From NCBI RefSeq assembly GCF_001297015.1, contig NZ_LIGE01000013.1, forward strand, positions 1-64,000: a stretch of 64,000 bases of DNA. Direction: 5' to 3'. Positions 17,339 through 27,634 of the stretch are shown piece by piece. The notes beneath the pieces were generated by a model. That model did no database searches, was not told the origin of the DNA, and saw only the letters and a program-made list of their open reading frames with translations. This DNA comes from Pseudomonas sp. RIT-PI-r (GTDB lineage Bacteria; Pseudomonadota; Gammaproteobacteria; Pseudomonadales; Pseudomonadaceae). Position 1 is the first letter of the stretch. Every line of letters starts with the position of its first letter. Made by a program: the position numbers and the translations under genes.

Positions 17339-18013
17339 TTACTCAGCCTTCAGGGTTTTCACACCTTCGCTGGTACCCAGCAACAACAGATCCGCCGGAC
17401 GCGCCGCGAACAAGCCGTTGGTGACCACGCCAACAATCGCATTGATCTGCGCTTCCAGTTCCACCGGGTTGGTGATCTGCAGGTTGAACACATCGAGAAT
17501 GATGTTGCCGTTGTCAGTCAGCACGCCTTCGCGGTACACCGGGTCGCCGCCCAGTTTCACCAGTTGGCGGGCGACGTGGCTGCGGGCCATCGGGATCACT
17601 TCGACTGGCAGCGGGAACTCGCCCAGCACCGGCACCAGTTTGCTGGCGTCGGCGATGCAGATGAAAGTTTTGGCCACGGCCGCAACGATCTTCTCGCGGG
17701 TCAGGGCCGCGCCGCCGCCCTTGATCAGGTTCAGATGCGCGTCGCTTTCATCGGCGCCGTCGACGTAGAACTCCAGGTCGCTGACGGTGTTCAGCTCATA
17801 CACCGGAATCCCGTGACCCTTGAGGCGCGCGGCGGTGGCTTCAGAACTGGCGACCGCGCCATCGAACGCGCCCTTGTGCTGAGCCAGTGCGTCGATGAAG
17901 CAGTTGGCAGTGGAGCCGGTGCCGACCCCGACGATGCTTTTGTCGTCGAGTTTCGGAAGGATGAAGTCGACGGCGGCCTGAGCCACTGCCTGTTTGAGTT
18001 GATCCTGGGTCAT
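17339..18013 (-). CDS. rpiA: Ribose-5-phosphate isomerase A
   Basis: Interconverts ribose-5-phosphate and ribulose-5-phosphate in the pentose phosphate pathway. 224 aa from ATG 18013. Motifs [49 protein letters not shown] (active-site acids) and TREKIVA are all present. Divergent from ilvA with ~150 bases between, the conserved pseudomonad arrangement. Confidence 0.97.
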   Translation of the reverse strand: MTQDQLKQAVAQAAVDFILPKLDDKSIVGVGTGSTANCFIDALAQHKGAFDGAVASSEATAARLKGHGIPVYELNTVSDLEFYVDGADESDAHLNLIKGGGAALTREKIVAAVAKTFICIADASKLVPVLGEFPLPVEVIPMARSHVARQLVKLGGDPVYREGVLTDNGNIILDVFNLQITNPVELEAQINAIVGVVTNGLFAARPADLLLLGTSEGVKTLKAE

Positions 18014-18160
18014 GCGGGCTCCGGAAGCGGGCAAGGAGAGAACGGAAAGGCCGGCATTATAGCCGCAAGCGCGGCTAAAACCTCTGGATTCGTGTGGTCG
18101 TGCGGGCAAAAGCCGGGTTAGACTCCTCGGTCCCGCTCAACCGCTCAGTGATGCTTTCCG

Positions 18161-19675
18161 ATGCTCGAACAGTACGTCAAAAAGATCCTCACCTCGCGCG
18201 TTTATGACGTTGCCGTAGAAACCCCGCTGCAGAACGCTCGCCAGCTCTCCGAGCGGCTGGGCAATGACATTTGGCTCAAGCGCGAAGACTTGCAGCCGGT
18301 GTTCTCGTTCAAGATTCGCGGCGCCTACAACAAGCTGACGCAACTGAGCGATGAAGAGCGCGCCCGTGGCGTAGTCACCGCATCGGCGGGCAACCACGCG
18401 CAAGGCCTGGCCCTGGCGGCGAAAGTACTGGGCGTCAAAGCCACCATCGTCATGCCCAAGACCACTCCGGAAATCAAAGTCGAAGGCGTGCGTTCGCGCG
18501 GTGGCAAAGTGGTGCTGCACGGTGATTCGTTCCCGGAAGCCCTGGCCTACTCGCTGAAGCTGGTCGATGAGAAAGGCTACGTCTACATCCACCCGTACGA
18601 TGATCCGCACACCATTGCCGGGCAGGGCACCGTGGCGATGGAAATCCTGCGCCAGCACCCGCAGCCGCTGGACGCGATTTTCGTCCCGGTCGGCGGTGGC
18701 GGTCTGATCGCCGGTATCGCTGCGTACGTGAAATACCTGCGCCCGGACATCAAAGTCATCGGCGTCGAGCCTGACGACTCCAATTGCCTGCAAGCGGCGA
18801 TGGCCGCCGGCGAACGCGTGGTGCTGCCGACCGTGGGCATCTTTGCCGACGGCGTGGCCGTGGCGCAGATCGGTCAGCACACCTTCGACATCTGCAAGGA
18901 CTATGTGGATGAAGTGATCACCGTCAGCACCGACGAGATCTGTGCGGCAATCAAGGATATCTACGACGATACCCGCTCGATCACCGAACCTGCTGGCGCG
19001 TTGGGCGTGGCCGGGATCAAGAAGTACGTCGAGCAGCGCGGTGTCAGCGGCCAGACTTTTGTGGCGATCGACTCCGGCGCCAACGTCAACTTCGACCGCT
19101 TGCGCCATGTCGCCGAGCGCGCCGAACTGGGTGAAGGCCGCGAGGCGATCATCGCCGTGACCATCCCCGAGAAGGCCGGCAGCTTCAAAGCGTTCTGCGA
19201 GGCTGTGGGCAAGCGCCAGATCACCGAATTCAACTACCGCTACAACACCGGCAGCGAAGCGCACATCTTCGTTGGCGTGCAGACTCACCCGGAAAACGAC
19301 CCGCGCAGCGCGCTGCTGGCGAGCCTGACCGAGCAGGGCTTCCCGGTTATCGACCTGACCGACAACGAACTGGCCAAGTTGCACATCCGCCACATGGTCG
19401 GCGGTCACGCGGCGCATGTCATTGATGAAGTGGTGTTCCGCTTCGAATTCCCGGAACGTCCGGGCGCGCTGTTCAACTTCCTTAATAAGCTCGGTGGGCG
19501 CTGGAACATTTCGATGTTCCATTACCGCAACCACGGCGCTGCCGATGGCCGTGTGGTCGCGGGCCTGCAAGTGCCGCACGACGAGCGTCATCTGGTGCCG
19601 GCGGCGCTTGAGGAAATCGGTTATCCGTACTGGGACGAAAGCGAGAACCCGGCCTATCAGCTGTTTCTTGGCTGA
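18161..19675 (+). CDS. ilvA: Threonine ammonia-lyase, biosynthetic
   Basis: Converts threonine to 2-oxobutyrate, the first step to isoleucine. 504 aa: a PLP domain with Schiff-base Lys51 in FSFKIRGAYNK, the SAGNHAQGLA loop and the GGGGL-type PLP phosphate site (PVGGGGLIAG), then two ACT-like regulatory domains from ~residue 325 (EKAGSFKAFCEAVG and ERPGALFNFLNKLG). Two regulatory repeats and this length mark the feedback-inhibited biosynthetic form rather than the short catabolic one. Confidence 0.97.
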   Translation: MLEQYVKKILTSRVYDVAVETPLQNARQLSERLGNDIWLKREDLQPVFSFKIRGAYNKLTQLSDEERARGVVTASAGNHAQGLALAAKVLGVKATIVMPKTTPEIKVEGVRSRGGKVVLHGDSFPEALAYSLKLVDEKGYVYIHPYDDPHTIAGQGTVAMEILRQHPQPLDAIFVPVGGGGLIAGIAAYVKYLRPDIKVIGVEPDDSNCLQAAMAAGERVVLPTVGIFADGVAVAQIGQHTFDICKDYVDEVITVSTDEICAAIKDIYDDTRSITEPAGALGVAGIKKYVEQRGVSGQTFVAIDSGANVNFDRLRHVAERAELGEGREAIIAVTIPEKAGSFKAFCEAVGKRQITEFNYRYNTGSEAHIFVGVQTHPENDPRSALLASLTEQGFPVIDLTDNELAKLHIRHMVGGHAAHVIDEVVFRFEFPERPGALFNFLNKLGGRWNISMFHYRNHGAADGRVVAGLQVPHDERHLVPAALEEIGYPYWDESENPAYQLFLG

Positions 19676-19715
19676 GCGGCTACGCTGATGGGCATGGCCC
19701 AAGGAAGAGAAGTAC

Positions 19716-20129
19716 ATGGAAACCCTGACCACCCTGAAAGTCCTTCACGTCGCGGCGACCGTGGTCATACTCGCGAGCGGGCTGGGGCTCGCCGCTCTGA
19801 CCTGGCGTAATCGCAGCGAAGGGCCGGCCAGCACGATGCAGCGTCCCTGGCTGTTTATCTGGTGTTTGATGCTGATCGGTATGCTGAGCATGCCTTTCAC
19901 CGGCTGGTGGTTGGTCCACCTGATCGGCTGGCCACTGGGGCAGTTCTGGATTCTGGGGTCCAGCGTGATCTATGCCGTGGCCACGTTGAGTGCAGTGTGG
20001 TTGCTGGTGCGGCTTAATCGGTTGTGGACTAGCGGGGTTGGTAACCGGAAATTCACGTTGGCGCTGGCGATTGTCAGCGGCATCGGATTTCTCGCCATTG
20101 CGGCGTTGATGGGGGCCAAGCCTGTTTAA
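19716..20129 (+). CDS. DUF2269 family membrane protein
   Basis: 137 aa with four hydrophobic segments (about residues 8-28, 46-66, 74-96 and 113-133). KVLHVAATVV near the start and the TGWWLVHLIGW block fit DUF2269, small inner-membrane proteins of unknown role whose early histidine has suggested haem contact in some members. An AAGGAAGAGAAG site precedes the ATG. It follows ilvA by 40 bases and may be co-transcribed. Confidence 0.75.
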   Translation: METLTTLKVLHVAATVVILASGLGLAALTWRNRSEGPASTMQRPWLFIWCLMLIGMLSMPFTGWWLVHLIGWPLGQFWILGSSVIYAVATLSAVWLLVRLNRLWTSGVGNRKFTLALAIVSGIGFLAIAALMGAKPV

Positions 20130-20151
20130 GGCTACATACCGAGTCGAGCCA

Positions 20152-20242
20152 ATCGCTGGCAAGCCAGCTCCCACAGGTTTTTGAGCTGTCCACAAAATTT
20201 GTGTCCACTGATAGTCCCTGTGGGAGCTGGCTTGCCAGCGAT
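20152..20242. repeat. Inverted REP pair (GGCTTGCCAGCGAT class)
   Basis: Arms ATCGCTGGCAAGCCAGCTCC and TGTGGGAGCTGGCTTGCCAG, a third REP class, flank ~40 bases. The right end lies 8 bases from the stop of the HAD gene, between convergent genes. Confidence 0.94.
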
Positions 20243-20249
20243 GGCGTCA

Positions 20250-20906
20250 TCAGTCGCGCAGAGTAATCACCGGCCAGCCACGCTTCTCGGCTTCAGCCCG
20301 CAGATTCGGATCCGGATCGACAGCGACCGGGTTCGCCACCTGCTCCAGCAACGGCAAGTCATTCATCGAATCGCTATAGAAATAGCTGTCGTCCAGCGAA
20401 TGCCCGGTCTCTTCCAGCCAACGGTTCAGGCGCGTCACCTTGCCTTCACGGAAGCACGGAATATCAGTGCTGCGCCCGCTGTAACGGCCATCAACCATTT
20501 CACATTCAGTGGCGATCAGGGTTTCAACGCCCAGTCGCACAGCAATCGGCGCCGTCACGAAGCGGTTGGTCGCGGTGATAATCACCAGTTTGTCGCCAGC
20601 GTCTCGGTGTTTTTTCAGCAGTTCCAGCGCCTGCGGCAGCACGATCGGTTCGATGCAGTCGCGCATGTAATCGCTGTGCCATTGATCAAGCACGGCCATT
20701 TCGGTGCGGCCGAGGATCTCCAGGCAGAAGTTCAGGTACGCGGCGTTATCCAGTTTGCCGGCCAGGTAATCCTGATAGAACTCGTCGTTGCGCGCTTTGT
20801 ACGCAATCGGATCGAGGAAGCCGCGTTCACACAGATAGTCGCCCCAAGCGTGATCGCTGTCGCCGCCCAGAAGGGTGTTGTCCAAATCGAAGAGTGCCAG
20901 GCGCAT
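20250..20906 (-). CDS. HAD-IB family phosphatase
   Basis: 218 aa. It opens with [19 protein letters not shown] motif I with both aspartates, then [10 protein letters not shown] (motif II) and [15 protein letters not shown] (motif IV). The helical cap between motifs I and II fits subfamily IB (phosphoserine phosphatase/histidinol-phosphatase type). The substrate is not certain. Divergent from rppH, a conserved neighbour pair in Pseudomonas. Confidence 0.88.
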   Translation of the reverse strand: MRLALFDLDNTLLGGDSDHAWGDYLCERGFLDPIAYKARNDEFYQDYLAGKLDNAAYLNFCLEILGRTEMAVLDQWHSDYMRDCIEPIVLPQALELLKKHRDAGDKLVIITATNRFVTAPIAVRLGVETLIATECEMVDGRYSGRSTDIPCFREGKVTRLNRWLEETGHSLDDSYFYSDSMNDLPLLEQVANPVAVDPDPNLRAEAEKRGWPVITLRD

Positions 20907-21049
20907 TGCAGTTACCCGCTGATAAGTCTGTAAAAAGGCGACAAGAATACGGTCTTTTCACAAGAGTGCACATAAGGTAGGAAGCTTCGTTGCCGCCTTA
21001 TCAACCTTTGTGGAACAATGCGGCGACATGCGTTTGCGAGGTTGTTGCC

Positions 21050-21529
21050 GTGATCGACCCCGATGGTTTCCGCCCCAATGTCGGGATCATTCTGACGAAT
21101 GACGCCGGCCAGGTGCTATGGGCTCGCCGTATCAATCAAGATGCCTGGCAGTTTCCGCAAGGGGGAATCAACCCTGAAGAGACGCCGGAAGACGCCTTGT
21201 ACCGCGAGCTGAACGAAGAAGTTGGCCTGGAACGTGAAGATGTTGAAATACTGGCCTGTACTCGGGGCTGGTTGCGCTATCGTTTGCCGCAACGTCTGGT
21301 GCGTACCCACAGCCAACCGCTGTGCATCGGCCAGAAACAGAAATGGTTTCTCCTGCGCCTGATCTCCAACGAGCAGCGGGTGCGGATGGATTTGACCGGT
21401 AAACCGGAGTTCGATGGCTGGCGCTGGGTCAGCTATTGGTATCCGTTGGGCCAGGTGGTGACATTCAAGCGCGAGGTGTATCGCCGCGCCCTCAAAGAGC
21501 TTGCCCCGCGCCTTTTAGCGCGCGACTGA
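21050..21529 (+). CDS. rppH: RNA 5'-pyrophosphohydrolase
   Basis: Removes pyrophosphate from mRNA 5' ends, triggering RNase E decay. 159 aa from a GTG at 21050, chosen because the family begins (M/V)[14 protein letters not shown]; an upstream in-frame ATG at 20990 would add an unconserved tail. The Nudix box runs from about residue 38 to 60 ([13 protein letters not shown], then RELNEEVGL). Only 22 bases separate it from ptsP, a conserved pair. Confidence 0.95.
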
Positions 21530-21551
21530 CGACGGAGTTCGACCCCGAGCC

Positions 21552-23831
21552 ATGCTCAATACGCTGCGCAAGATCGTCCAGGAAGTTAACTCCGCCAAGG
21601 ATCTCAAGGCGGCGTTGGGGATTATTGTGTTGCGCGTCAAAGAGGCCATGGGCAGCCAGGTCTGCTCGGTCTACCTGCTTGATCCCGAGACCAACCGCTT
21701 CGTCCTGATGGCCACCGAGGGCTTGAACAAGCGCTCGATCGGCAAGGTCAGCATGGCACCCAACGAAGGTCTGGTGGGTCTGGTCGGCACGCGTGAAGAA
21801 CCCCTGAACCTCGAAAACGCTGCGGATCACCCGCGCTACCGTTACTTCGCCGAAACCGGTGAAGAGCGGTATGCCTCGTTCCTCGGTGCACCGATCATCC
21901 ACCACCGCCGCGTCGTCGGCGTGTTGGTCATCCAGCAAAAGGAACGCCGTCAGTTCGACGAAGGTGAAGAAGCCTTCCTCGTGACCATGAGCGCGCAGCT
22001 CGCCGGCGTTATCGCCCACGCCGAGGCCACAGGTTCGATCCGGGGTCTGGGCCGTCAGGGCAAAGGCATTCAGGAAGCCAAGTTCGTCGGCGTGCCGGGT
22101 TCGCCGGGTGCGGCGGTCGGTACTGCAGTGGTCATGCTGCCGCCGGCTGATCTGGACGTGGTGCCGGACAAGACCATCACCGACATCAACGCCGAGCTGG
22201 CGCTGTTCAAGACCGCCATCGAAGGCGTGCGCGCCGACATGCGCGCGTTGTCCGCCAAGCTTGCGACCCAGTTGCGCCCGGAAGAGCGTGCGTTGTTCGA
22301 CGTCTACCTGATGATGCTCGACGATGCCTCGCTGGGCAGCGAAATCACCACCGTGATCAAGACCGGCCAGTGGGCCCAGGGCGCGCTGCGCCAGGTGGTC
22401 ACGGAACACGTCAACCGTTTCGAACTGATGGACGACGCCTACCTGCGTGAGCGTGCGTCGGATGTCAAAGACCTCGGTCGGCGCCTGCTCGCCTACTTGC
22501 AGGAAGAGCGTCAGCAGAACCTGGTCTACCCGGAAAAGACCATTCTGGTCAGTGAAGAGCTGACGCCGGCGATGCTCGGCGAAGTGCCGGAAGGCACGCT
22601 GGTCGGTCTGGTCTCGGTACTCGGTTCGGGTAACTCGCACGTGGCGATCCTGGCCCGGGCCATGGGCATTCCGACGGTGATGGGTCTGGTCGACCTGCCG
22701 TACGCCAAGGTCGACGGCATCGAAATGATCGTCGACGGCACACGCGGCGAGGTTTACACCAACCCGAGCGAAGTGCTGCGCAAGCAGTTCGCCGAAGTCG
22801 TCGAAGAAGAGAAACAACTGGCGCTGGGCCTCGATACCCTGCGCGACCTGCCGTGCGTGACCCTCGATGGTCACCGCATGCCGCTGTGGGTCAACACCGG
22901 TCTGCTGGCCGATGTGGCGCGGGCGCAGAAGCGTGGTGCCGAGGGTGTCGGCCTGTACCGCACCGAAGTGCCGTTCATGATCAACCAGCGCTTCCCGAGC
23001 GAGAAAGAACAACTGGCGATCTACCGCGAGCAGCTCGCCGCGTTCCACCCGCAACCGGTGACCATGCGCAGCCTCGACATCGGCGGTGACAAGTCGCTGT
23101 CGTACTTCCCGATCAAGGAAGACAACCCGTTCCTCGGCTGGCGCGGTATTCGCGTGACTCTCGACCACCCGGAAATCTTCCTGGTGCAGACCCGCGCGAT
23201 GCTCAAGGCCAGCGAAGGCCTGAACAACCTGCGGATTCTGCTGCCGATGATCTCCGGCACCCACGAACTCGAAGAAGCCCTGCACCTGATCCATCGGGCC
23301 TGGGGCGAAGTGCGCGACGAAGGCACCGACGTGCCGATGCCGCCGATTGGCGTGATGATCGAAATTCCGGCGGCGGTGTATCAGACCAAGGAACTGGCGC
23401 GGATGGTCGACTTCCTGTCCGTCGGTTCCAACGACTTGACCCAGTACCTGCTGGCGGTCGACCGCAACAACCCACGTGTGGCCGATCTCTACGATTATCT
23501 GCATCCGGCGGTGCTGCAAGCCCTGCAAACCGTGGTGCGCGATGCCCATGCCGAAGGTAAACCGGTGAGTATCTGCGGCGAGATGGCCGGTGATCCGGCG
23601 GCGGCGGTGCTGTTGATGGCGATGGGCTTCGACAGTTTGTCGATGAACGCCACCAACTTGCCGAAAGTGAAGTGGATGCTGCGCCAGGTCAATCTGAGCA
23701 AGGCCAAGGATTTGCTGGCGGAGCTGATGACCATTGATAACCCGCAAGTTATCCACAGCTCGCTGCAATTGGCGCTGAAGAACCTTGGGTTGTCGAAGAT
23801 GCATCCGCCGGCAGTGGTCAAAGCGCTCTGA
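21552..23831 (+). CDS. ptsP: PEP-protein phosphotransferase of the nitrogen PTS (EI-Ntr)
   Basis: First kinase of the regulatory PTS-Ntr, transferring phosphate from PEP to NPr. 759 aa: N-terminal GAF domain (about 1-165, sensing glutamine and 2-oxoglutarate in relatives), then the EI domains with phospho-acceptor His363 in GSGNSHVAILARAMGIPT and the PEP-binding C-terminus (MRSLDIGGDKSL, SNDLTQYLLAVDRNN, SICGEMAGDP). All motifs are intact. Confidence 0.97.
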   Translation: MLNTLRKIVQEVNSAKDLKAALGIIVLRVKEAMGSQVCSVYLLDPETNRFVLMATEGLNKRSIGKVSMAPNEGLVGLVGTREEPLNLENAADHPRYRYFAETGEERYASFLGAPIIHHRRVVGVLVIQQKERRQFDEGEEAFLVTMSAQLAGVIAHAEATGSIRGLGRQGKGIQEAKFVGVPGSPGAAVGTAVVMLPPADLDVVPDKTITDINAELALFKTAIEGVRADMRALSAKLATQLRPEERALFDVYLMMLDDASLGSEITTVIKTGQWAQGALRQVVTEHVNRFELMDDAYLRERASDVKDLGRRLLAYLQEERQQNLVYPEKTILVSEELTPAMLGEVPEGTLVGLVSVLGSGNSHVAILARAMGIPTVMGLVDLPYAKVDGIEMIVDGTRGEVYTNPSEVLRKQFAEVVEEEKQLALGLDTLRDLPCVTLDGHRMPLWVNTGLLADVARAQKRGAEGVGLYRTEVPFMINQRFPSEKEQLAIYREQLAAFHPQPVTMRSLDIGGDKSLSYFPIKEDNPFLGWRGIRVTLDHPEIFLVQTRAMLKASEGLNNLRILLPMISGTHELEEALHLIHRAWGEVRDEGTDVPMPPIGVMIEIPAAVYQTKELARMVDFLSVGSNDLTQYLLAVDRNNPRVADLYDYLHPAVLQALQTVVRDAHAEGKPVSICGEMAGDPAAAVLLMAMGFDSLSMNATNLPKVKWMLRQVNLSKAKDLLAELMTIDNPQVIHSSLQLALKNLGLSKMHPPAVVKAL

Positions 23832-23842
23832 AGATCAAAAGC

Positions 23843-24032
23843 CCCTCATCGGAACGCCGCCCGCCTAACCCTCTCCCGGAGGGAGAGGGGACTGATTGGG
23901 GGATGCTGCAGAACTCCACCGATCTGAAAGTTCTGTGTTGAATCCATAATCAACTCAGTCTTTCAGGTCGATGTATGGCCCAAGACACCCCGGTCGGCCC
24001 CCTCTCCCTTTGGGAGAGGGCTGGGGTGAGGG
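23843..24032. repeat. MITE-like ~200-bp element, copy 3
   Basis: Its right end (GGGAGAGGGCTGGGGTGAGG) and core (AATCCATAATCAAC, TTTCAGGTCGATGTATG) match copy 1. The left end carries CGGAACGCCGCCCGCC in place of the usual terminal CACCC block, so the left edge is altered. It lies between convergent genes. Confidence 0.84.
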
Positions 24033-24039
24033 TTTGCTC

Positions 24040-24786
24040 TTAGACACAAACCTCAACTTCCCCAAGATGCCCGCCATACGGCCCAAAACTCCGCTCGACC
24101 ATCCGCCGCGCCCCATCCGCCTGCACAATCAACGCCGTACTCGCCCGCGTCCCGTAACTCTGGCTGGCAATAAACACACTCGACAACAATGACTCCGTCG
24201 CCATCCCCACCCCGGTATCCGGCAATTCCGCTTCCGGCGCGGTCTGCGCATCACTCAACAACCCCAGCAACCGCGCAGGCGTCGGATCATCCAGCACTGC
24301 ACCCAACGCAGCCTTGGCCTTGAGCAACTTCGGCCACGGCGTATCCAGCCCGGCATTGGATAACCCATAGACGCCCGATTCCAGCATCACCGGTTCCGAC
24401 AGCCGCGCATTGAAATGCCACAGCTCATGACTATTGCCGAGCAGCAGGTTGAACCCGGCATATTCCGCCGAACGCCCAACCACATCGATCAAATAATCAT
24501 CAATCGACAGATCACCGGTCAGAAACCGCGCCACCAGTTCCCCTCGCGATTTACGCGCCGGCGGCTGCTGCGGATCACGAATATTGGTCAGCGCCGCAAA
24601 GCGCCCGTTAGCACCAATCCCCAGCCAGGTGCCGCCGGCTTCAAGATCACGCCCGGCATGCACATGCGGCGCTTCCGGCCATTGCGCCAGCGGCAGGCTC
24701 GGCCGGGCGTAGAATTCGTCACGGTTGGCCGCGACGATCAGCGGCTGGGCATGGCCCGGGCGCCAGGCGAAAACAATCAGGCACAT
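24040..24786 (-). CDS. NRDE family protein (TANGO2-like)
   Basis: 248 aa. It begins MCLIVFAW and carries VAANRDEFYARPS, the family-defining NRDE motif, then GGTWLGIGANGRFAALTN. The catalytic-looking Cys2 suggests an Ntn-hydrolase fold if Met1 is removed. Animal TANGO2 is linked to haem and lipid handling; the bacterial role is not established. Divergent from the TauE gene. Confidence 0.9.
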   Translation of the reverse strand: MCLIVFAWRPGHAQPLIVAANRDEFYARPSLPLAQWPEAPHVHAGRDLEAGGTWLGIGANGRFAALTNIRDPQQPPARKSRGELVARFLTGDLSIDDYLIDVVGRSAEYAGFNLLLGNSHELWHFNARLSEPVMLESGVYGLSNAGLDTPWPKLLKAKAALGAVLDDPTPARLLGLLSDAQTAPEAELPDTGVGMATESLLSSVFIASQSYGTRASTALIVQADGARRMVERSFGPYGGHLGEVEVCV

Positions 24787-24918
24787 AAGGTGGTCCTTGT
24801 GTGTTTTTTGCTCACTCTACGCATCCGGCGTCCGTGCATCCATCGCCAGTGGAGCCAAAGGGTGTGCATCCGTTACCATGCCGCTCCGGTTTTGGGGATG
24901 CGGTCTGGGGAGACGGTC

Positions 24919-25701
24919 ATGGAATTTCTGCTCTATCTGGCGCTGGGCGCCTGTGCGGGCGTGCTGGCCGGACTGTTTGGCGTCGGCGGCGGGATCATCA
25001 TCGTCCCGGTGCTGGTGTTCAGTTTCACCTTGCAGGGCTTTGATCAATCGATTCTCACCCATCTGGCGGTCGGCACGTCGCTGGCGACGATCATCTTCAC
25101 CTCGGTCAACGCCGTGCGTGAGCATCATCGACGAGGCGCGGTGCGCTGGCCGATCTTCATGTGGATGGCCGTCGGCATTCTGCTCGGTGCAGGTTTCGGT
25201 GCGCTGACCGCTGAAGCGATTTCCGGCCCGCACTTGCAAAAGATCATCGGCGTGTTTGCCTTGATCATCTCGGTGCAACTGGCGCTGGACATCAAACCCA
25301 AGGCCAGCCGAACGGTGCCGGGTAAACTCGGTCTGACCGTGGCCGGCAGCATCATCGGCTGGGCCTCGGCGATATTTGGCGTCGGCGGTGGTTCGCTGAC
25401 CGTGCCGTTCCTGACCTGGCGCAGTGTGCCGATGCAGCAAGCGGTGGCAACGTCATCGGCCTGCGGTCTGCCGATTGCCTTGGTCAGTGCATTAAGTTTC
25501 ATGATTCTGGGCTGGCACGATCCGTTGTTGCCGCCGCATAGTCTCGGTTTTGTGTATTTGCCGGCGTTGTTGGGCATCGCCCTGACCAGCATGGTCTTCG
25601 CCCGTATCGGCGCGCGTTTGGCGCATCGGTTGTCGCCGCGCTTGCTGAAACGGCTGTTCGCCGCTTTGCTGTTCAGCGTGGGTGTGAGCTTCCTGCTGTA
25701 A
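24919..25701 (+). CDS. TauE/SafE-type sulfite/organosulfonate exporter family protein
   Basis: 260 aa from ATG 24919, with GGGGAGA upstream; the frame is open further 5' but runs into the opposite gene. It is an inner-membrane protein with about eight segments in two repeats, each with the glycine-rich signature (GLFGVGGGIIIVPVL and AIFGVGGGSLTVPFL). Transported compound unknown. 77 bases before lgt, same strand. Confidence 0.9.
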   Translation: MEFLLYLALGACAGVLAGLFGVGGGIIIVPVLVFSFTLQGFDQSILTHLAVGTSLATIIFTSVNAVREHHRRGAVRWPIFMWMAVGILLGAGFGALTAEAISGPHLQKIIGVFALIISVQLALDIKPKASRTVPGKLGLTVAGSIIGWASAIFGVGGGSLTVPFLTWRSVPMQQAVATSSACGLPIALVSALSFMILGWHDPLLPPHSLGFVYLPALLGIALTSMVFARIGARLAHRLSPRLLKRLFAALLFSVGVSFLL

Positions 25702-25778
25702 CCGTCGCAATCCTGGCTTAATCCTGAGGTGGCAGCGTCGCCCGGGAATTTTGGTTTCAACTCTAACGAGGAGTCGCA

Positions 25779-26594
25779 ATGCTGCCTTACCCGCAGATCG
25801 ACCCGGTGGCACTGGCCATCGGTCCGCTGAAAATCCACTGGTACGGTCTGATGTACCTGATCGGCATCGGCGGTGCGTGGCTGCTGGCGTCGCGCCGGCT
25901 CAACCGTTTCGACCCGACCTGGACCAAGGAGAAACTCTCCGACATGGTCTTCTGGATGTCGATGGGCGTGATCGTCGGCGGACGTCTGGGCTATGTGCTG
26001 TTCTACGATCTGAGCGCTTATCTGGCCAACCCGACGCTGATTTTCGAAGTGTGGAAGGGCGGCATGTCGTTCCACGGCGGCTTCATCGGGGTGATGCTGG
26101 CCGCGTTGTGGTTCGGCAAGCGCAATGGCAAGTCGTTCTTCCAGTTGATGGACTTCGTCGCGCCAATGGTGCCGATCGGTCTGGGCGCCGGGCGCATCGG
26201 TAACTTCATCAACGCCGAGTTGTGGGGCAAAGCCACCGACGTGCCGTGGGCCATGGTCTTCCCGCCATTCAGCGATCCGGCGCAGCTGCCGCGTCACCCG
26301 TCGCAGCTGTATCAGTTCGCGCTCGAAGGCGTGGCGCTGTTCCTGATCCTGTGGATTTTCTCGCGCAAACCGCGTCCGACCATGGCCGTTTCCGGCATGT
26401 TCGCGCTGTTCTACGGCATCTTCCGTTTCATCGTCGAATTCGTCCGCGTACCGGATGCGCAGTTGGGCTACTTGGCCTGGAACTGGCTGACCATGGGCCA
26501 GGTGCTCTGCGTGCCGATGATCGTCGGCGGGCTGTTCCTGATCTGGCTGGCCTATCGTCGCGCACCGGCAGCACCGCTCGCGCCGACGGCTTAA
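25779..26594 (+). CDS. lgt: Prolipoprotein diacylglyceryl transferase
   Basis: Attaches diacylglycerol to the lipobox cysteine of lipoproteins at the inner membrane. 271 aa, seven membrane segments; signatures [31 protein letters not shown] and the conserved block [13 protein letters not shown] are all present. An AACGAGGAG site precedes ATG 25779. It forms the common lgt-thyA pair with the next gene. Confidence 0.97.
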   Translation: MLPYPQIDPVALAIGPLKIHWYGLMYLIGIGGAWLLASRRLNRFDPTWTKEKLSDMVFWMSMGVIVGGRLGYVLFYDLSAYLANPTLIFEVWKGGMSFHGGFIGVMLAALWFGKRNGKSFFQLMDFVAPMVPIGLGAGRIGNFINAELWGKATDVPWAMVFPPFSDPAQLPRHPSQLYQFALEGVALFLILWIFSRKPRPTMAVSGMFALFYGIFRFIVEFVRVPDAQLGYLAWNWLTMGQVLCVPMIVGGLFLIWLAYRRAPAAPLAPTA

Positions 26595-26602
26595 ACTACG
26601 AA

Positions 26603-26623
26603 CCCCGGCGCGCGACGCCGGGG
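26603..26623 (+). other. Intergenic GC-rich hairpin between lgt and thyA
   Basis: CCCCGGCG and CGCCGGGG pair around CGCGA. No T-run follows, so it is not a clear terminator. It ends three bases before the AAAGGA ribosome site of thyA and could modulate its translation or stabilise the lgt 3' end. Confidence 0.6.
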
Positions 26624-26644
26624 CTCAAAGGACACAGGTAACTC

Positions 26645-27616
26645 ATGAAGCAATATCTCGAACTGGTCTCGCACGTCATCAAGAACGGCAGCAAACAGGC
26701 CAACCGCACCGGCATCAACACCATCAGCTTTCCGGGTGCGATGCTGCGTTTCGATCTGCAGGAAGGTTTTCCGGCGATCACCACGCGCAAAATGGCCTTC
26801 AAATCGGCCATCGGCGAGATGTGCGGATTTCTCCGTGGCGTGAACAACGCCGCTGAATTCCGTGCGCTGGGCTGCAAGGTCTGGGACCAGAACGCCAACG
26901 AAAACGCGCAGTGGCTGGCCAACCCGTTCCGTCAGGGCGATGACGACCTCGGCGAAATCTACGGCGTGCAATGGCGCAAATGGCCGGCGTACAAGCAGAT
27001 CCCGCTGAGCAACACCGCCGCCATCGAGCAAACCTTGAGCAACGGCTACAAGCAGATTGCCCAAGGCGAAGAAGACGGCCAGGCCTACGTGGTGCTGTAC
27101 AAAGCCATCGACCAGGTGCGCCAGTGCGTCGACACGATCATCAACGATCCGGGCAGCCGACGTATTCTGTTCCACGGCTGGAACGTCGCCCAGCTGGATG
27201 AAATGGCCCTGCCGCCGTGCCATCTGCTGTACCAGTTCCACCCGAATGTCGAGACCAAGGAAATTTCCCTGACCCTCTACATCCGCTCCAACGATCTGGG
27301 TCTGGGCACACCGTTCAACCTCACCGAAGGCGCTGCGCTGCTAAGCCTGATCGGTCGCCTGACCGGCTACACGCCGCGCTGGTTCACCTATTTCATCGGT
27401 GATGCGCACGTCTACGAGAACCATCTGGACATGCTCAACGAACAGCTCAAGCGCGAGCCGTTCGCCATGCCTAAGCTGAAAATCTCCGATCGCGTGCCGG
27501 AGTTTGCCAAGACTGGCGTGTATCAGCCGGAATGGCTGGAACTGGTCGAGCCGAGCGACTTCTCGCTGGAAGGCTATGAGCACCACGCGCCAATGACCGC
27601 GCCAATGGCGGTCTAA
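26645..27616 (+). CDS. thyA: Thymidylate synthase
   Basis: Methylates dUMP to dTMP with methylene-tetrahydrofolate. 323 aa; catalytic Cys192 lies in [10 protein letters not shown], the substrate contact in [15 protein letters not shown] and the tyrosine in [12 protein letters not shown]. It is about 60 residues longer than the E. coli enzyme (264 aa, Cys146), with an insert before the catalytic cysteine like that of the longer L. casei type. folA, which recycles the folate product, lies at 40288. Confidence 0.97.
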   Translation: MKQYLELVSHVIKNGSKQANRTGINTISFPGAMLRFDLQEGFPAITTRKMAFKSAIGEMCGFLRGVNNAAEFRALGCKVWDQNANENAQWLANPFRQGDDDLGEIYGVQWRKWPAYKQIPLSNTAAIEQTLSNGYKQIAQGEEDGQAYVVLYKAIDQVRQCVDTIINDPGSRRILFHGWNVAQLDEMALPPCHLLYQFHPNVETKEISLTLYIRSNDLGLGTPFNLTEGAALLSLIGRLTGYTPRWFTYFIGDAHVYENHLDMLNEQLKREPFAMPKLKISDRVPEFAKTGVYQPEWLELVEPSDFSLEGYEHHAPMTAPMAV

Positions 27617-27634
27617 GCCGTTGCATAAAACCCC

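Noticed and set aside
18137..19732. 531-codon open frame antisense to ilvA
   Set aside because: It mirrors the full ilvA gene, has low-complexity composition typical of reverse-strand frames in high-GC DNA, and matches no family.
21492..23804. 770-codon open frame antisense to ptsP
   Set aside because: Lies wholly opposite a well-conserved ptsP; rich in H, Q, R and V as expected for a shadow frame.
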